NCBI GenBank assembly: GCA_009726095.1
Contig: WLMZ01000001.1
Location: 64,270-103,898 of the forward strand
From: Actinomycetota bacterium
GTDB lineage: Bacteria > Actinomycetota > Acidimicrobiia > Acidimicrobiales > Ilumatobacteraceae
Direction of reading: 5' to 3'
Length of the DNA: 39,629 nt
Under the pieces are notes generated by a model that was not told where the DNA came from, did not search any database, and saw nothing but the letters and a program-made list of their open reading frames with translations. A program made the position numbers and the translations under genes. Below are positions 7,366-15,495 of the stretch, piece after piece; within the stretch, counting starts at the first letter, position 1, and each line of letters opens with the position of its first letter.

Positions 7366-8064
7366 ATGCCAGTTGAACGCGTCCGCCGCCGTATCCCCGA
7401 GGCCACCGTCGCCCGGCTCCCGGTGTACCTACGCATCCTGAGCGAGCAGGCCGACGAAGAGGTCGAGAACATCAGCAGCGAAGGCCTCGCCGAGTTGGCC
7501 GGCGTGAACGCCGCCAAGGTCCGCAAGGACCTCTCGTATCTCGGCAGCTACGGCACCCGGGGTGTTGGCTACGAGGTCGCGTTCCTCGTCTACCAGATCC
7601 GCCGAGAACTCGGGCTCAACCACGATTGGGCGGTGGTGATCGTCGGTGCCGGCAATCTGGGCCAGGCCCTGGCCGGATACGGGGGCTTCGGCGAGCGCGG
7701 TTTCCCCGTGGCAGGCGTGGTCGACATCGACACCACCAAGGTGGGCAGCGTCATCGGTGGCGTGCGCGTGCGTCACCTCGACGACCTCGCCCAGATCGTG
7801 CAATCGCGTCAGGTCAGCATCGGGGTCGTGGCCACTCCGCCCTCGGCCGCACAGGATGCAGCCGATCGCCTGGTACGCGCCGGCGTCACCAGCATCCTGA
7901 ATTTCGCACCCGTGGTACTTGCCGTGCCCCACGGCATCAGCGTTCGTAAGGTCGACCTCGCCGTCGAACTGCAGATCCTCAGCTACTACGAGCAACGCCG
8001 GGCCGGTGGCGGTGGCCTGCGTTCGCTCGGTTCGGATAACTCTGGCCGTGGGGCCAGCGCGTAG
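7366..8064 (+). CDS. rex: Redox-sensing transcriptional repressor Rex
   Basis: A 232-residue NADH/NAD+-sensing repressor: NADH releases it from DNA when respiration is limited. The N-terminal winged helix (about residues 8-75) has PEATVARLPVYLRIL, SEGLAELAGVNAAKVRKDLSYLGSYGTRGVGY, the classic Rex DNA-recognition region. The Rossmann domain begins VVIVGAGNLGQALAGYGGF (about 90-108), with VVDID ending strand 2, and closes with a helix containing VDLAVELQILSYYEQ, the domain-swapped helix of Rex dimers. ATG 7366 is preferred; a GTG at 7357 abuts the -10. The gene leads directly into hemA, 34 nt downstream, and has a Rex site over its own promoter. Confidence 0.95.
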   Translation: MPVERVRRRIPEATVARLPVYLRILSEQADEEVENISSEGLAELAGVNAAKVRKDLSYLGSYGTRGVGYEVAFLVYQIRRELGLNHDWAVVIVGAGNLGQALAGYGGFGERGFPVAGVVDIDTTKVGSVIGGVRVRHLDDLAQIVQSRQVSIGVVATPPSAAQDAADRLVRAGVTSILNFAPVVLAVPHGISVRKVDLAVELQILSYYEQRRAGGGGLRSLGSDNSGRGASA

Positions 8065-8098
8065 GGTTTCCCTCGAAGAACGAAAGGTTGTTGCTCAC

Positions 8099-9358
8099 GT
8101 GTCAATCGTGGTCATAGGCGTAAACCACCGGACCGGGCCACTGGCCCTGCTCGAACGCGTCTCTGTCACCGTGGAATCGCTCCCGAAAGCCATCGCCAGC
8201 CTGACCAGCCGCGTCAACATCCGTGAGGCCGTGGTGCTCAGCACGTGCAACCGCACCGAGGTCTACGCCGTGGCCGAACGCTTCCACGGCGCTTATGCCG
8301 ACATCCGCGACTTCTTCTGCGAACTCGGTGGGCTCACCCCCGATGAGCTGCACCCGCACCTGTACAGCCAGCACGACGACGCCGCCGTTTCCCACCTGTT
8401 CGAAGTGGCAGCCGGACTCGATTCTGCCGTGCTCGGCGAGACCGAGATCCTTGGCCAGGTGCGCCACGCCTGGGAGTTCTCCCAGAGCGAGGGCGGAGCC
8501 CGGGCAACACTGAACCTGTTGTTCCGCCATGCGCTCGAGACGGGCAAGCGGGCCCGTACCGAGACCGGCATCAGCCGCTCCACCACCAGCGTCAGCCACG
8601 CCGCCGTCGAGATGGCCACCGAACGCCTCGGCACTCTGAAGGGTCGCCGGGTTCTCGTGGTCGGTGCCGGCGAGATGGGCGAGGGAGTCGCCGTGGCCCT
8701 CGTTGCAGCCGGTGCCGCCGACATCACTGTCACCAACCGCACCGAGGCACGCGCCGAGCAACTCGCCGCCCGCATCAACGGCCGCGTCGTACCGTTCCAT
8801 GCGCTCGGCGACACCATCGCCTCGGTCGATGTGCTGCTCACCTGTACCGGCTCCGGCTCGGTCGTCATCGATCACGACCTCGTGCATGCGGCACGCGGCG
8901 GTATCGATACCCCGCTGCTCGTGGTCGACATCGCGGTCCCCCGTGATGTTGACGGAGCCGTTGCCCAACTCGACGGGGTCACCCTGCTCGATCTCGACGA
9001 CCTGCGCGATTGGGCGGCCAAAGGGATCGAAAAGCGCGCGGCCGAGGCCGACTCCGTGCGCATCATCGTGGGCGAGGAAGTCGAGCGGTTCAGCATCGAT
9101 GTCACCGCACGCCAAGCCGCACCGCTGGTGGCTCAACTGCACGAGCACGCCGAGACCATCCGCGTGGCTGAGCTCGAGCGATTCGCATCGCGTCTGGCCG
9201 GCCTCGAGCCCGCCCAGCGCTCCGCCGTCGAGTCGCTGACCCGGGGCATCATCGCCAAGCTGTTGCACCATCCCAGCGTGCGCCTGAAAGAGGACGTGGG
9301 CACACCGAGCGGCGAACGCAACGCCGCAGCGGTGCACGACCTGTTCAACCTGAGCTGA
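8099..9358 (+). CDS. hemA: Glutamyl-tRNA reductase
   Basis: Reduces glutamyl-tRNA(Glu) to glutamate-1-semialdehyde with NADPH, the committed step of the C5 haem pathway. The 419-residue protein opens with VVIGVNHRTGPLALLERVSV and has the catalytic cysteine at C50 in LSTCNRTEVY. GETEILGQVR and ARTETGISRSTTSVSHAAVE follow, then the NADP-binding domain (VLVVGAGEMGEGVAVAL, about 187-203) and the C-terminal dimerisation helices. The GTG at 8099 is chosen because MSIVVIGVNHR is the normal beginning and AAAGG lies at 8083-8087; the longer upstream open frame overlaps rex and is not protein-like. It is co-transcribed with rex, hemC and hemD. HemL, which uses its product, lies 7 kb downstream. Confidence 0.96.
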   Translation: MSIVVIGVNHRTGPLALLERVSVTVESLPKAIASLTSRVNIREAVVLSTCNRTEVYAVAERFHGAYADIRDFFCELGGLTPDELHPHLYSQHDDAAVSHLFEVAAGLDSAVLGETEILGQVRHAWEFSQSEGGARATLNLLFRHALETGKRARTETGISRSTTSVSHAAVEMATERLGTLKGRRVLVVGAGEMGEGVAVALVAAGAADITVTNRTEARAEQLAARINGRVVPFHALGDTIASVDVLLTCTGSGSVVIDHDLVHAARGGIDTPLLVVDIAVPRDVDGAVAQLDGVTLLDLDDLRDWAAKGIEKRAAEADSVRIIVGEEVERFSIDVTARQAAPLVAQLHEHAETIRVAELERFASRLAGLEPAQRSAVESLTRGIIAKLLHHPSVRLKEDVGTPSGERNAAAVHDLFNLS

Positions 9359-9368
9359 GCTCGGTTCG

Positions 9369-10238
9369 ATGACCGTTCACCTGCTGCGCATTGCCACGCG
9401 ATCCAGCGCGCAGGCGCGCACACAGGCCGAGGTCATCGCTGCGGCCATCGAGGCGGGCCACCCCGGATGGCGCGCCGAGTTGGTGTTCGTCGACACGCTC
9501 GGCGACCAGCGCCAAGACGTCCCGTTGCACACCATTGGCGGGCAGGGCGTGTTCGTGAAAGAAGTACAGCGGGCCGTGCTCGACGGCCAGGCGGATCTGG
9601 CCGTGCACAGCGCAAAGGACCTGCCGTCGCAACCAGCCGATGGCCTCAGCATCGCTGCGTTCACCGAGCGGCGCGACCCACGCGATGCGTTGGTGGGGAG
9701 CACCCTCGATGGCCTGCGTCTCGGTGCGACGGTGGCCACGGGTTCGGTCCGCCGACGGGCACAGCTGCACGCCTTGCGGCCCGACCTGAACTTTGTCGAG
9801 CTGCGCGGCAACATCCACACCCGACTGTCGAAGGTGCCCGATGACGGCGCCATCGTGATGGCGGTCGCTGCGCTCGAGATCCTCGGGCTCACCGGGCGCA
9901 TCGCCCAGCACATGGACCCCGATGCGATGGTGCCTGCCGTCGGCCAGGGTTGTGTGGCTGTGGAGTGCCGCAGCAACGACGCCACCACCATGGCAGCGCT
10001 GGCCATCATCGACCATGCACCCACCCGCCGCGCCGTCACCGCCGAACGCGCCTTTCTGGCCGAACTCGGCTCGGGCTGCTCGCTGCCCATCGGCGCCCAC
10101 GTGAGCAACGGCCACCTCACTGCCTTTCTGGCCAACGACAACGGACGTGTGCTGCAGACCACCGTGCGCCTCGACCACGACTGGGTCACCACCGCCGTCG
10201 AGACGGCCAGGGCCCTGCATGCGGAGATCCTTCGGTGA
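9369..10238 (+). CDS. hemC: Hydroxymethylbilane synthase (porphobilinogen deaminase)
   Basis: Joins four porphobilinogen molecules into hydroxymethylbilane on a dipyrromethane cofactor. The 289-residue protein shows LRIATRSSAQARTQA at the N-terminus, the active-site aspartate D84 in VHSAKDLPSQ, VATGSVRRRAQL (the arginine cluster that holds the growing chain), and the cofactor-binding cysteine C237 in LGSGCSLPIGAH. It begins 10 nt after hemA and overlaps hemD by 4 nt (GTGA), a typical operon arrangement. It is slightly short compared with about 310 residues in enterobacteria, with the difference in the C-terminal domain. Confidence 0.96.
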   Translation: MTVHLLRIATRSSAQARTQAEVIAAAIEAGHPGWRAELVFVDTLGDQRQDVPLHTIGGQGVFVKEVQRAVLDGQADLAVHSAKDLPSQPADGLSIAAFTERRDPRDALVGSTLDGLRLGATVATGSVRRRAQLHALRPDLNFVELRGNIHTRLSKVPDDGAIVMAVAALEILGLTGRIAQHMDPDAMVPAVGQGCVAVECRSNDATTMAALAIIDHAPTRRAVTAERAFLAELGSGCSLPIGAHVSNGHLTAFLANDNGRVLQTTVRLDHDWVTTAVETARALHAEILR

Positions 10239-11002
10239 CATCGCCGCCACTCGCCGGGCGACGGGTGGTCATCACGCGTGCCGCTGACCAGAGCCATGAG
10301 CTCGTCCAGCAGATCGCCGCCCTGGGCGCCGAGGCGATCGTGGTCCCACTGATTGCCATCGTCGAGCCATCCGACGCCGGCGCAGCGCTGCACCACGCGC
10401 TCGAGCACCTCGCCGAGTTCGATTGGCTCGTCGTCACCTCGCCCAACGGTGCTGCACGCGTGGCTGGTGCCGTTGCCCGGCTCGAGGCATCCACCAGCGG
10501 GCAGGCGCAGCGCCGGATGCCACGACTTGCAGCCGTCGGCAGGACCACCGCCGAGGCGTTACCCCTGCGTGCCGATCTGGTGCCGCAACGCCAGTTCGCT
10601 GCTGGTCTCGTTGCCGAGTTCCCCGAGGGCACCGGCACGGTCCTGATCGCCCAGGCCGAGCAGGCCGGCCACGAGGTGGCCGATGGCCTCCGCTCGAAGG
10701 GTTGGCAGGTCGAGGTCGTGGCCGCCTACCGCACGATCCCCCAGGTGCCCCCGGCCGCCGAACGCTCGGCCGTACTGCTGTCGGTGCTGTCCGCCGACGC
10801 CGTGCTCTTCGCCAGCGGTTCAGCTGCACGCGCCTGGGTGGACGTGTTCGGACCCTCCACACCCCCGGTGGTGATCGCCATCGGCCCGGCCACAGCGCAG
10901 GCCGCCGAGGAACTCGGCCTCAAGATCACCGCCATCGCGGCCGATCATTCTCTGGACGGATTGGTGGCATGCCTCAGTGCCTGCCTCCTCGGACATGGAT
11001 AG
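10235..11002 (+). CDS. hemD: Uroporphyrinogen-III synthase
   Basis: Cyclises hydroxymethylbilane with inversion of ring D to give uroporphyrinogen III. HemD is poorly conserved, but the 255-residue length, the start LAGRRVVITRAADQSHELVQQI, the middle VTSPNGAARV and AAVGRTTAEAL segments, and the late VLFASGSAARAWVDVFG plus VVIAIGPATAQAAEELG are the usual landmarks of its two alpha/beta domains. The GTG start overlaps the hemC stop as GTGA, so translation is coupled. A -10-like TAGGAT appears at 11000-11005, over its stop codon (TAG 11000-11002), for the next gene. HemB and HemL, expected next in mycobacterial order, are displaced about 4.5 kb. Confidence 0.92.
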   Translation: MTSPPLAGRRVVITRAADQSHELVQQIAALGAEAIVVPLIAIVEPSDAGAALHHALEHLAEFDWLVVTSPNGAARVAGAVARLEASTSGQAQRRMPRLAAVGRTTAEALPLRADLVPQRQFAAGLVAEFPEGTGTVLIAQAEQAGHEVADGLRSKGWQVEVVAAYRTIPQVPPAAERSAVLLSVLSADAVLFASGSAARAWVDVFGPSTPPVVIAIGPATAQAAEELGLKITAIAADHSLDGLVACLSACLLGHG

Positions 11003-11005
11003 GAT
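11000..11005 (+). promoter_or_regulatory. -10-like TAGGAT overlapping the hemD stop
   Basis: TAGGAT includes the hemD stop codon. It would start a transcript near 11012, with a 10-60 nt leader depending on which start the secreted-protein gene uses. Confidence 0.3.
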
Positions 11006-11070
11006 TGCCCCTTGATTGCGACGTGACTCGCATGCTCCCAATCACTGCGGCGAGGACACTCGGACACCAG

Positions 11071-13503
11071 ATGGCAAGACGGCACACAGGGCGGCGCTGG
11101 GCCCTCGGCGGAGGTTTCGCGGTACTCGCCGCTACCACCATCGGGGCAGCTGGCGCGCCTCAACAGGTGTCGGCGCGCGTCGTGGCCACCACGGTGCCGT
11201 TCTCGGTGGTCTCGCCCACGGTCGCCGACCACCCAACGGTGTCGGGTGACGGGAGGATGGTGGTGTTCACCGCCCCGCCCGCCAACGCCGATGGCCGGGC
11301 CAGCAGCGTCTGGCTGAGCGACCGGGGTACCCGTCAACTGATCGAACTCACTGTTCCCCGTGACGGCATTCGTCTCGGCAACAGCGTGCTGCCGGTCATC
11401 AGCGCCGACGGCTGCGTCGTGGCAGTCACCACCGAGATGGCATTCGATCTGTTCCGAGACGAGGACCGCGGCACCCGCTGGGATGTGTACCGCACGATCT
11501 TGCCTGAATGTGGCGGCGTGGCAAACGACTGGGAATTGGTATCGACCATCTCCGGTATCAACGGCCAGGACCAGGCCCGCGGCAACGTCGACCCCACCCA
11601 ACCCGTTGCCGTCTCCGGCAGCGGCTCGGTCATCGCCTACGCCCGGCCGTTCGCGTCGCTGTCGGGCAACGACGATCCGCTGAACGGCCCCACTGCGATC
11701 GACGTCGTCGACCTGACCAAGTTGGTCGACGAGCCCGGACGCTCTGTCCAGGCAGCCGGCCTACCCGCCGAGGCCGCCGGCAACGGTGCCGTGTACGTCG
11801 GCGAGCGCAACCCTGCACTCTCAGGTGACGGCAACACCGTGGTGTTCAGCTCTGACGCCACCAGCGGGGACGCCGTCCCCGACTGGGTGCTGCCCGTCAG
11901 TAACGGTGCCACGACGCCCGCCACGGTTCCCAGCCAGGTGTTCGCCTGGGACCGCAGTAACGCCGATCCATTCACCGCCGTGTCACTTGTTTCCCGCGGG
12001 TCCACCGGCCCGGCCAATGCGGGCGCCACCAACCCTGCGGTATCGGCCGATGGTCGCCTCGTGGCCTTTACGTCGTCGGCCACCAACCTGGTCAACTCCC
12101 CCAGCCTCACAGCCTGCCGCACCAGCTGCCCGGCGCAGATCTACGTGGTCGATCGCGACTCCGATGCCAACTTCGTGTTCGACGAGCCCGGCACCACATC
12201 GGTCACGCTGGTCAGCCGCGTGCCTGCCGTGACAGAACAACCGATCATCGCCGCCGATGGCCCGTCGAGCTCGCCCACCATGTCTGCCGATGGCAACACC
12301 GTTGCCTTCTCCACGCAATCGTCCAACCTGTTGCAGATTCAAACACCTGGCGGCGGCGAGGCCAGCGACGGCGACCTACTCGTGGCCGATCTCGGCACAC
12401 AGCAACTCCGCAGAGCGTTCGACAGCCCAGCGCCAGCTCCTGGCGCGCACGCCCACCCGCACCTGTCCGCCAATGGTCGCGTGCTGGTGGCCGATTCACT
12501 GGTGGCAGGACGGCTGCTCGGCGATACCTCCATCACCGGTCGGCGTGTCGTGCTGGCATCGTTCACGCCACGCCTCGCCATCGCCCACGGCGATCTCGGA
12601 ACGGTCACAGTGGGCGTGCCCGGCCCCGAATGGTACGTGAACGTGGTCAACGACGGCCCCGGCGCCTTCGTGCCGGCCACCGCCACCAGCGACACCCCCG
12701 ACTTTGCCGTGACCGGCGGCTCGTGCCTCGACGGTGCCCCGGTGCCCGCCGGCAAGAGCTGCTCGGTGTACGTGCTCCTCACGCCATCGCACAGCGGGCT
12801 CATCGGCGGCACGCTCAGCGTTGCCGAAACCGGCTACGGCGCCATCACGCTGACGTCACCGTTGAAGGGTTCAGGGGGAGAACCCGCCCTCGAGGCCCTC
12901 CCTGCAGGGGTGGACTTCGATCCCACACTGGTCGGCCAGAACAGCGCTCCGCGCATCATCAACGTCTCCAACGTGTTCGTGGGTCCCACCGTCGTCACCT
13001 CCGTGGGCATCAGCGGCGCCAACCCGGCCGACTTCTCGATCACCCTCAACGGCTGTGGCACGCAGATCATCATGGGTCAGAGTTGCCCGGTGGTCATTCG
13101 CTTCAATCCGCTTGCCTCGGGCCGCCGCACGGCGACGGTCACTGTCGGCACATTGGCCGGCCAGTACACGTCCATCTTCGTCAGCGGACAGGGCTACTAC
13201 TCCCCGTCGCTCATCACCACCAGCCACGCACGACCCGGCGCACGGCTCGGCATCAGCGGCACCGGGTTCCCTGCCGACGCTACGGTCCTACTCGGTTGGG
13301 GCGACGGCGCTGGGCGAACCACGCTGGCGACCACCGACGCAACGGGTGCATTCATCACCGAGTTGCTCATCCCCAAGGGCGACCGAACGGGTACCCGCAC
13401 ATTGGTCGCCCTGGTGGCCGATGGCACCGAGGCCGGGGTCGCGGTGCAGGTGCAGCGCGTTGCTGCCTCGGGCCCCGGCACCGCCAGCTGGCCGCGGCCC
13501 TGA
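11071..13503 (+). CDS. Large secreted beta-propeller protein with choice-of-anchor-D domains
   Basis: About 810 residues. A signal peptide is clear: basic ARRHTGRRW, hydrophobic ALGGGFAVLAATTIGAAGA, then a small-residue region. The next 450 residues contain repeated TolB/PD40-like blades with the signature S(A/G)DGxxVxFxS, for example PALSGDGNTVVFSSDA, PAVSADGRLVAFTSSA and PTMSADGNTVAFSTQS. Two immunoglobulin-like domains of the choice-of-anchor-D/ASH type follow (VGVPGPEWYVNVVNDG and VGQNSAPRIINVSNV, each with a Cys pair), then an IPT-like C-terminal domain (ARPGARLGISGTGFPADA). It probably binds a surface or extracellular ligand; no catalytic residues are evident. Starts at 11023 (GTG) or 11032 (ATG) would lengthen the signal peptide. 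It splits hemD from hemB. Confidence 0.8.
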   Translation: MARRHTGRRWALGGGFAVLAATTIGAAGAPQQVSARVVATTVPFSVVSPTVADHPTVSGDGRMVVFTAPPANADGRASSVWLSDRGTRQLIELTVPRDGIRLGNSVLPVISADGCVVAVTTEMAFDLFRDEDRGTRWDVYRTILPECGGVANDWELVSTISGINGQDQARGNVDPTQPVAVSGSGSVIAYARPFASLSGNDDPLNGPTAIDVVDLTKLVDEPGRSVQAAGLPAEAAGNGAVYVGERNPALSGDGNTVVFSSDATSGDAVPDWVLPVSNGATTPATVPSQVFAWDRSNADPFTAVSLVSRGSTGPANAGATNPAVSADGRLVAFTSSATNLVNSPSLTACRTSCPAQIYVVDRDSDANFVFDEPGTTSVTLVSRVPAVTEQPIIAADGPSSSPTMSADGNTVAFSTQSSNLLQIQTPGGGEASDGDLLVADLGTQQLRRAFDSPAPAPGAHAHPHLSANGRVLVADSLVAGRLLGDTSITGRRVVLASFTPRLAIAHGDLGTVTVGVPGPEWYVNVVNDGPGAFVPATATSDTPDFAVTGGSCLDGAPVPAGKSCSVYVLLTPSHSGLIGGTLSVAETGYGAITLTSPLKGSGGEPALEALPAGVDFDPTLVGQNSAPRIINVSNVFVGPTVVTSVGISGANPADFSITLNGCGTQIIMGQSCPVVIRFNPLASGRRTATVTVGTLAGQYTSIFVSGQGYYSPSLITTSHARPGARLGISGTGFPADATVLLGWGDGAGRTTLATTDATGAFITELLIPKGDRTGTRTLVALVADGTEAGVAVQVQRVAASGPGTASWPRP

Positions 13504-13539
13504 CGGGTCACCCGCCCAGGCCTGGTTCATGCAAGCGGA

Positions 13540-14760
13540 TCAGCTGTCGGCGAGCGTGCCGCTGAGCAGGACGGCGGGAACGCACGAACCGGTCGGGGCG
13601 TCGCCGACGCTGTCGCACGTGAAGCTGAAGGTGACCTTGTCGCCGCCCTTGAACACCAGCGGGCTCACCAGTGGGAGGCTCTCGTTGCCGGTGGCATTTT
13701 CGAGTCGCCAGGGGACCAGCACCTGATCGTTGTTCGACAGGTTTGCCGGGCCGGTATCGAAGTTGGGGTTCTGCAGCACCACGTCGGTGATGCGCAGCAC
13801 CTTGCCGCTGGGCACCACGTACTGATCGGTGGCCGAAGCGCTCAGCGCCACCTTGACCACCAACCGGCGGTTGAACGCCTGCGTGCCCCTGATGACATTC
13901 TCCACCGGCGTTGAACCGTCGGTCGCCACCGTGGAGTCGGTGGGCGCCTCGACCCCCGGCAGCGGGGCGACCTGAACCGAAGAAGTCCCGCCCTTCACGG
14001 CATCTCGCGCAGCGCGCTCGACCACAGGCTTCGCCAACGCGAACCACGCCCCGGCCAGCACGCCAACGACCGCGACTGCACCCATGACCCGTCGCCCGGA
14101 GTGCTCGCCGATCAGCGGGCTCTGCACGAACGTGGCATCGGTCGCGGCAGTGGGGAAACCCTGTTGGTCGGCCTCGACGGAGAACGGAAGGGTCCGCGAC
14201 TCGCCGCTCATCTGGCGATGGAGCGACTTGAGTCGAAGGCGCACCAAGCTCTTGGCGCCGGGCTCGATACCAATCGCCGGCGGATCGAATGCTCCGTCAA
14301 GACGCTGGGTGGTGTCGATGAGGTGCAACCGGCAACTGGCCTGCAGGTTGCCGTGGTTCTCGACCAGGAACTCGAACGTGGCCCGCCGGCGCCCGCGCAG
14401 CACGGGTTGCAGCATTTCGATGCGGCGATCGTGGAAGGCCCCGATCTGCACAGTGGTCTCGGCGATGGTGACATCGTCGGGCTCGTTCTGGGGGATCACA
14501 CGCACGGTGAGCGGAGCCGGTCCGGCGGCAGTGGAGGACAACCGCGGCGGATGCAGCGTCACGTTGATGACCTCGTGCGATCCACCGAACAGCGTGACCA
14601 CCGGCGGCGACATCCGCACCCATCCGGCGAGCAGGCCCGACGGGACGAGGGTGTAGGTCTCGGTGTGATCACCCAGATTGAACAGCGTGAGCGACAGCGT
14701 CTCGACCTCACCCGGTAGTACCGGTACGTCTGTTGCGGAGAACTGAGCTTGAGCCACCAT
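13540..14760 (-). CDS. Membrane-anchored protein with Ig-like N-terminal domains
   Basis: A 406-residue protein of no recognised family. Residues 1-215 are beta-rich and Ig-like (LPGEVETLSLTLFNLGDHTETYTL, then a second domain with ATFEFLVENHGNLQASCRLHL), resembling COG1470/NPCBM-associated folds. One transmembrane helix lies at about 225-243 (VMGAVAVVGVLAGAWFAL), preceded by RR, so the N-terminal domains are predicted inside the cell and the C-terminal 160 residues outside. The outer part is Ser/Thr/Pro-rich and then beta-rich, with a late Cys pair (FTCDSVGDAPTGSC). There is no signal peptide. ATG 14760 is fixed by a TAGCGT 8 nt upstream; a longer in-frame extension would run antisense through the HAD gene. 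Convergent with the secreted propeller gene. Confidence 0.7.
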   Translation of the reverse strand: MVAQAQFSATDVPVLPGEVETLSLTLFNLGDHTETYTLVPSGLLAGWVRMSPPVVTLFGGSHEVINVTLHPPRLSSTAAGPAPLTVRVIPQNEPDDVTIAETTVQIGAFHDRRIEMLQPVLRGRRRATFEFLVENHGNLQASCRLHLIDTTQRLDGAFDPPAIGIEPGAKSLVRLRLKSLHRQMSGESRTLPFSVEADQQGFPTAATDATFVQSPLIGEHSGRRVMGAVAVVGVLAGAWFALAKPVVERAARDAVKGGTSSVQVAPLPGVEAPTDSTVATDGSTPVENVIRGTQAFNRRLVVKVALSASATDQYVVPSGKVLRITDVVLQNPNFDTGPANLSNNDQVLVPWRLENATGNESLPLVSPLVFKGGDKVTFSFTCDSVGDAPTGSCVPAVLLSGTLADS

Positions 14761-14767
14761 CGCCTCT

Positions 14768-14786
14768 GACGCTAGCCGGTAGCGTC
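14768..14786. promoter_or_regulatory. Symmetric divergent promoter, palindrome with two TAGCGT -10 elements
   Basis: GACGCTAgccggTAGCGTC is a perfect 7-bp inverted repeat. Each arm contains TAGCGT, one pointing right (14780-14785) 8 nt before GTG 14794 and one pointing left (14774-14769) 8 nt before ATG 14760. The two start codons are 33 nt apart, so each promoter's -35 region lies over the other's start site. Confidence 0.6.
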
Positions 14787-14793
14787 CACGAAC

Positions 14794-15477
14794 GTGCTTC
14801 GCTCCGCCGTTCGTCCACCGCTTCCCGAGGCGATCGTGTTCGATCTCGACGGCACGATCGTCGACACCGAAACGGTCGAGTACCAATCGATCCGCGAGGT
14901 GTGGGGCGAGCACGGCGCTGACTACACCGTTGCCCATTTCGAGCACGTCGTCGGCACCAGCGTCGGGCCCGATTGGGTCCAGGAACTGTCTGCACACCTT
15001 GGCCGAGCCATCGATACGCAACGCGTCCGCGCCAGCCGGCAAACCGTCAAGGTCCGTCTGTTGTCCGCCCTTGGCGCCCGCCCGGGCATCGAAGCGCTGA
15101 TCGAGGAGGCGGCGATCGCCGGCATTCCGATGGCCGTGGCATCGAACTCGCCGCTCGACTGGGTGGAGGCACGCCTGCACCAACTCCAACTGCATCACCA
15201 CCTGAGTGCGCTGATCACCATCGACATCGCCGTACGACCCAAGCCCCATCCGGCGCCGTACCTCCAAGCGTGCGCAGCACTCGGTGCCGAACCATCACGC
15301 TCGATTGCCTTCGAGGACAGCGCCACCGGGGTGGCCTCGGCACGGGCAGCGGGGATGTACACCATTGCCTGTCCCGGCCCGCTCACCCTGGGGCACGATC
15401 TCTCGGCCGCGCACCGCATCATCGGCTCACACGCCGAGCTGACGCTGGCCGATCTGGCGCATGCTGTTCGGGCCTGA
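14794..15477 (+). CDS. HAD-superfamily phosphatase (beta-phosphoglucomutase-like)
   Basis: A 227-residue HAD hydrolase. Motif I is IVFDLDGTIVDTE, with the nucleophile D17 and acid/base D19; the cap helices follow (residues 25-85). Motif II is AVASNSPLDW (Ser), motif III is the lysine in VRPKPHPAPYL, and motif IV is AFEDSATGVASARAAGM. This is the arrangement of subclass I HADs such as beta-phosphoglucomutase and phosphoglycolate phosphatase; the substrate is not predictable. It starts with GTG behind a leaderless promoter shared symmetrically with the divergent gene. hemB follows after 18 nt. A HAD phosphatase (serB1) also lies near the haem genes in mycobacteria, though of a different subgroup. 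Confidence 0.88.
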   Translation: MLRSAVRPPLPEAIVFDLDGTIVDTETVEYQSIREVWGEHGADYTVAHFEHVVGTSVGPDWVQELSAHLGRAIDTQRVRASRQTVKVRLLSALGARPGIEALIEEAAIAGIPMAVASNSPLDWVEARLHQLQLHHHLSALITIDIAVRPKPHPAPYLQACAALGAEPSRSIAFEDSATGVASARAAGMYTIACPGPLTLGHDLSAAHRIIGSHAELTLADLAHAVRA

Positions 15478-15482
15478 CGCCC

Positions 15483-15488
15483 TACGAT
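15483..15488 (+). promoter_or_regulatory. -10-like TACGAT deciding the hemB start
   Basis: TACGAT lies 7 nt before GTG 15496 and overlaps an in-frame ATG at 15487. If it works as a -10 element, the ATG cannot be part of the transcript and GTG 15496 is the start. Confidence 0.45.
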
Positions 15489-15495
15489 GAACGCC

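Noticed and set aside
10423..11070. Open frame extending the secreted propeller protein upstream through hemD
   Set aside because: It overlaps the intact hemD in another frame, is Arg/Pro-rich as expected of a high-GC shadow frame, and the signal peptide begins at about 11071.
14761..15267. In-frame extension of the minus-strand Ig-like membrane protein
   Set aside because: It is antisense to the HAD phosphatase, and a -10 element lies 8 nt before the ATG at 14760.
15487..15495. ATG 15487 as the hemB start
   Set aside because: It overlaps the TACGAT -10 candidate; GTG 15496 has the leaderless spacing. Not excluded if the gene is read only from the HAD promoter.
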